DNA of 18,401 bases. It comes from Bacteriovoracales bacterium. Its GTDB lineage: Bacteria > Bdellovibrionota > Bacteriovoracia > Bacteriovoracales > Bacteriovoracaceae. The first letter of the stretch is position 1. Each line of letters opens with the position of its first letter. The translations under genes and the position numbers were made by a program. Shown here one piece after another: positions 15,857-18,401 of the stretch. Below the pieces are notes generated by a model. That model was not told the origin of the DNA, searched no databases, and saw only the letters and a list, made by a program, of their open reading frames with translations. The stretch is from the NCBI GenBank assembly GCA_007117175.1, contig SKGZ01000138.1, positions 1-18,401 of the forward strand. Direction: 5' to 3'.

Positions 15857-18145
15857 TTACTGATGACTTTTGTCTACTGCTTCTGACTTTTTCAGCAGCA
15901 ATAACACGGGGAGTAAAACAAGGTCGGTCATCATGGCAAAACTTAAGACAATCGCACAGAGAAAACCGAAGTATTGATTGGGAACAAAGTCGGCCACCAC
16001 AAAGCTACCAAAGCCTAAAACTAGCACCGCAGTGGTCATGACAATGGCCTTGCCTGTAGTCTTAATGGTTTCATCAATAGCCGCTCTGCGAGAGCCCAAT
16101 TGGCGATAATTAACCAAATAATGGGAAACAAAGTGAATGGTGTCATCCACTGCAATTCCCAAGCACACTGCTCCCACAATACTGGTGCCAATATCAATAT
16201 AAATGCCAAAATAGGCCATCACCCCCCCCCCGACTAACAAGGGAATCAAGTTGGGCAACATGGCCAAGAGGGCCAAGAGCAAATTGCGAAAAACCACCAA
16301 GATCACAATAAAAACAAAGACCACCACCAGTGCTAGAGAAGTTAAAAATAAACTCACCACCTCGTCATTAACACTGGCAAAAATAGGAAGTTGCCCTCGC
16401 ACGTTCACATCCAGACCTAAGTCTTTTCCCATCTGAGCAATCTCTTCACTTTGAATCACAGACTCCTTAGACGTTGTCACCGACCATTGAACGGCCAAAC
16501 GCAAATAGCGAGAATCCGCACTGACCTGATTGTCAATTCCTCTGCCCTCGGGCAGTGATAAGGAATAGAGTAAAAGATTTTGCGCCACCTCTTGGGCCGT
16601 TGCGGGAATGCCATAGCGCTCCGATTTGCCCTCGTGAATTTGCTGATTCACTTTGCGTATAGGTTCTAAGATTGAGCGCACATTACTCACCACAGGCAAA
16701 TCAATTATTTTCTTCTCAAAGGCTTGCACCAACTTTAAAAACTCAGGGTTATTAATGGCTCCCTCTTCTCCTCCATCAATGACCATATCAAAAGAGCGGC
16801 TACCCTTCATATGCTGTAGAGATCCTTGATAATGCTGAGAAACCTTGGTCTTTTTCCCAAAGTACAAAACAGGATCTGAGTTCACTTCGTTTTGCAAACT
16901 GAGATAGCTCGCCCCCACAGCAATGATGAGAAACGCAAGAGTTAAAGGCCAGCGAAGAGGATAGAGGCGATGAGAGTAATTGCCTCGCACTTCTTTTTTA
17001 ATTTGACGATAAGAGTGAAGCAAAAACTGTGGGCTGAGCATAAGCAACGTTGGCAACAAAGTGTAAGTATAAAGCCAGGCAAAAAGGCTGCCCAGAGCAC
17101 AGAGAATTCCCAAATCGGCAATGGGCACCAACTCTGTATTCGACAAAGTTAAAAAACTAAAACAAGTGGTCACACTGGTTAGGATAGTGGGCAGCAGATT
17201 TTTAAGCATGGAGGCGCGAATCGAATCTTCGGTGCTCAAGCCCTCTCTCTTTTTTTGATAAAAAACATGCAACAAGTGAATAGTATTGGCCATGCAAATG
17301 GCCATCATCACTCCGGGAATAGCTGAGAGCAAATTATTGTAAACAATACCTAAGAGCCCCATTAATCCAAAGGTGGTTCCAATGGTTGCCCCTGTCACAA
17401 GCAGCGGAATGAGCACTCCGGCGAAACTGCTAAAAAACCAAGCCAGCAGTAAAATCACAAAGCTAAACATTAAAGGCAAGGTTATGGCCAAGTCCTCTCT
17501 GGCCAATTGAGCGAAGGCCACAGTTGCTGTCACATTACCCAATTGATGAATTTCTAGGCCCTGAGCTCGGTACTCATCTAGAGTTTGATCAAGATCCCCC
17601 ACCCACTCATGCATAAGATCGGGATTGGTGGAACCTGGAGCCATTTGCACATAGATCAGAGTGTATTGCCCGTCATCTGTGAGTAGATAATCCATGACCT
17701 CTGGCACATCTTTTAGTCTATTTTGAAAGCCCATAAAGTCACGAAGCAAACCCTCTCGATTTTCTACTAAAGGCGTCACTGCCAAGTCATCATCTTCAAC
17801 TGTAATATAGTTATAATTGGTCAGCGAATCCACTCGCACCACGAAGGGCACCATCCACAGTTTTTCAGTGAGTTCATCAACCTGAGCCAAAGTTGAGGCA
17901 TTGAGCACTCCCCCCTCTTTTTTTAACCCTAAAATAATAGTGTTATCCCCACCAAAGGTTTGCTCGAATTCATCTAATTGCTCTATGGGAGCTGACCCCT
18001 TGGCAAACCAGATACGAGAGGAAAAATGCTTTTCGATGGATGAAATGGGAAACAAAGACAAGAGAACCACAACCATTGTTGCCAAAAACAGCACCCAAGG
18101 CCTTCGAACTGGGAACTCAATAAGAAGCTGAGTCATCTTCTTCAT
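15857..18145 (-). CDS. RND-superfamily/MMPL (HpnN-like) permease
   Basis: Predicted 762-residue inner-membrane permease of the RND superfamily, MMPL/patched-like group. One N-terminal membrane segment (about 16-36) is followed by a large periplasmic loop that opens with KGSAPIEQLDEFEQTFGGDN. Five further segments (about 215-375), a seventh near 400-420, a second loop and five terminal segments give the duplicated 12-helix layout. The second half has GIAVDDTIHF with the Asp pair (667-668) typical of proton-coupled MMPL proteins; in the first half the equivalent place reads MANTIH. The substrate is unknown; lipids or hydrophobic compounds are usual. AAGGA is eleven bases before the chosen ATG; a second ATG at 18136 is possible. 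It leads the deoC-ALDH operon. A ten-G run interrupts the codons near residue 639. Confidence 0.88.
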   Translation of the reverse strand: MKKMTQLLIEFPVRRPWVLFLATMVVVLLSLFPISSIEKHFSSRIWFAKGSAPIEQLDEFEQTFGGDNTIILGLKKEGGVLNASTLAQVDELTEKLWMVPFVVRVDSLTNYNYITVEDDDLAVTPLVENREGLLRDFMGFQNRLKDVPEVMDYLLTDDGQYTLIYVQMAPGSTNPDLMHEWVGDLDQTLDEYRAQGLEIHQLGNVTATVAFAQLAREDLAITLPLMFSFVILLLAWFFSSFAGVLIPLLVTGATIGTTFGLMGLLGIVYNNLLSAIPGVMMAICMANTIHLLHVFYQKKREGLSTEDSIRASMLKNLLPTILTSVTTCFSFLTLSNTELVPIADLGILCALGSLFAWLYTYTLLPTLLMLSPQFLLHSYRQIKKEVRGNYSHRLYPLRWPLTLAFLIIAVGASYLSLQNEVNSDPVLYFGKKTKVSQHYQGSLQHMKGSRSFDMVIDGGEEGAINNPEFLKLVQAFEKKIIDLPVVSNVRSILEPIRKVNQQIHEGKSERYGIPATAQEVAQNLLLYSLSLPEGRGIDNQVSADSRYLRLAVQWSVTTSKESVIQSEEIAQMGKDLGLDVNVRGQLPIFASVNDEVVSLFLTSLALVVVFVFIVILVVFRNLLLALLAMLPNLIPLLVGGGVMAYFGIYIDIGTSIVGAVCLGIAVDDTIHFVSHYLVNYRQLGSRRAAIDETIKTTGKAIVMTTAVLVLGFGSFVVADFVPNQYFGFLCAIVLSFAMMTDLVLLPVLLLLKKSEAVDKSHQ
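16222..16231 (-). repeat. G10 homopolymer inside the permease gene
   Basis: Ten consecutive C on the plus strand, read as ten G in the gene, encoding Gly-Gly-Gly and the first base of Val near residue 639 in a membrane segment. No other G/C run of this length is seen in the window. Tracts like this can slip during replication and switch a frame off. Confidence 0.8.
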
Positions 18146-18186
18146 TACTGCAATAATCCTTAAAAGAAGTAATTTTATACTGTAAT

Positions 18187-18214
18187 TTTATATTGAATTA
18201 ATAAATCGATTCAA
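18187..18214 (-). promoter_or_regulatory. Candidate promoter of the permease-deoC-ALDH operon
   Basis: On the minus strand TTGAAT (18214-18209), a 16-base spacer and TATAAA (18192-18187) approximate a sigma-70 promoter, about 45 bases upstream of the permease ATG. The -35 hexamer is mirrored by TTGAAT at 18193-18198 on the other strand, an inverted repeat that could be an operator. Another TATAAA lies slightly closer to the gene. Confidence 0.45.
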
Positions 18215-18345
18215 AAAAAGAAAAAGCGGAAAAATCTGCAGAGAAAGCTCATTTATTATAGGAAAAATACATTATACGTGTCGAATAATTTTAATTATTA
18301 AAAATCAAGCTCTAATAATCATCAAGGTATCACTTGCTCTACCTG

Positions 18346-18351
18346 TATAAT
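18346..18351 (+). promoter_or_regulatory. Candidate -10 box for the right-edge gene
   Basis: A perfect TATAAT on the plus strand, 38 bases before the ATG at 18390. No good -35 is present at 16-18 bases upstream. Confidence 0.3.
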
Positions 18352-18389
18352 TGGTGAGGCACTATCAAAGATCCAAGGGAATTGGTGAT

Positions 18390-18401
18390 ATGAAGAGGAA
18401 A
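18390..18401 (+). CDS. Start of a divergent gene (partial, runs off the right edge)
   Basis: ATG AAG AGG AAA at the window edge, preceded by AAGGGA at nine bases and by a TATAAT box at 18346. Only four codons (M-K-R-K) are visible, so nothing can be said about the product beyond a basic N-terminus. It would be transcribed away from the permease operon across a 244-base AT-rich gap. Confidence 0.4.

Noticed and set aside
1..18401. CRISPR arrays, tRNA/rRNA genes, transposases, phage genes
   Set aside because: None seen. The repeated protein modules of the lipoproteins are diverged at DNA level and are not CRISPR-like.

Overview
The window looks like a chromosomal segment of a moderately AT-rich Gram-negative bacterium. 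Lipobox signal peptides, a YbdG/MscM-type mechanosensitive channel, a DUF374 acyltransferase and an RND/MMPL permease all imply an outer membrane. The genes are compact, with overlaps, TTG/GTG starts and strong AGGAG-like ribosome binding sites. The gene set would fit a Bdellovibrionota-like (Bacteriovorax-type) predator or another marine/aquatic delta-like lineage. That placement is inference from style, with no 16S or marker phylogeny available.

Region 1 (1-6450) holds four related lipoprotein genes: two on the minus strand (1-1343, running off the left edge, and 1491-3338) and two on the plus strand (3472-4767 and 4993-6450). All share a lipobox followed by a C-[SG]-[LM]-[GD]-T-x-V mature start, then one to four copies of a four-cysteine module, then a beta-propeller-like domain. 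The cysteine module contains a GC...A.NY...DDGSC.F.AC motif plus a Tyr/Glu-rich helical tail ending in a further Cys. The minus-strand pair carries YxGGxF propeller repeats; the plus-strand pair carries Asp-box (S-x-D-x-G-x-[ST]-[WYF]) repeats. This is the accessory and least explained part of the window.

Region 2 (6419-12588) is a purine interconversion block. purB (minus, TTG start) diverges from a plus-strand series purA - guaC-like - mscM/ybdG - DUF374 acyltransferase - deoD, joined by overlaps or short gaps. GuaC (GMP to IMP), PurA (IMP to adenylosuccinate) and PurB (adenylosuccinate to AMP) together form the guanine-to-adenine nucleotide route. DeoD releases bases from purine (deoxy)nucleosides.

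Region 3 (12669-18145) is a minus-strand operon: an RND/MMPL permease, deoC (deoxyribose-phosphate aldolase), a full-length aldehyde dehydrogenase, and a truncated aldehyde dehydrogenase-like protein without the catalytic cysteine. The last two look like a split version of the bacterial two-domain ALDH16 protein and would oxidise the acetaldehyde released by DeoC. DeoD plus DeoC plus ALDH make a deoxynucleoside-catabolism route; the linking phosphopentomutase is not in this window. An AT-rich hairpin at 12596-12628 separates the convergent deoD and ALDH ends. A ten-base G homopolymer sits inside the permease gene. At the right edge a divergent plus-strand gene appears to begin at 18390.
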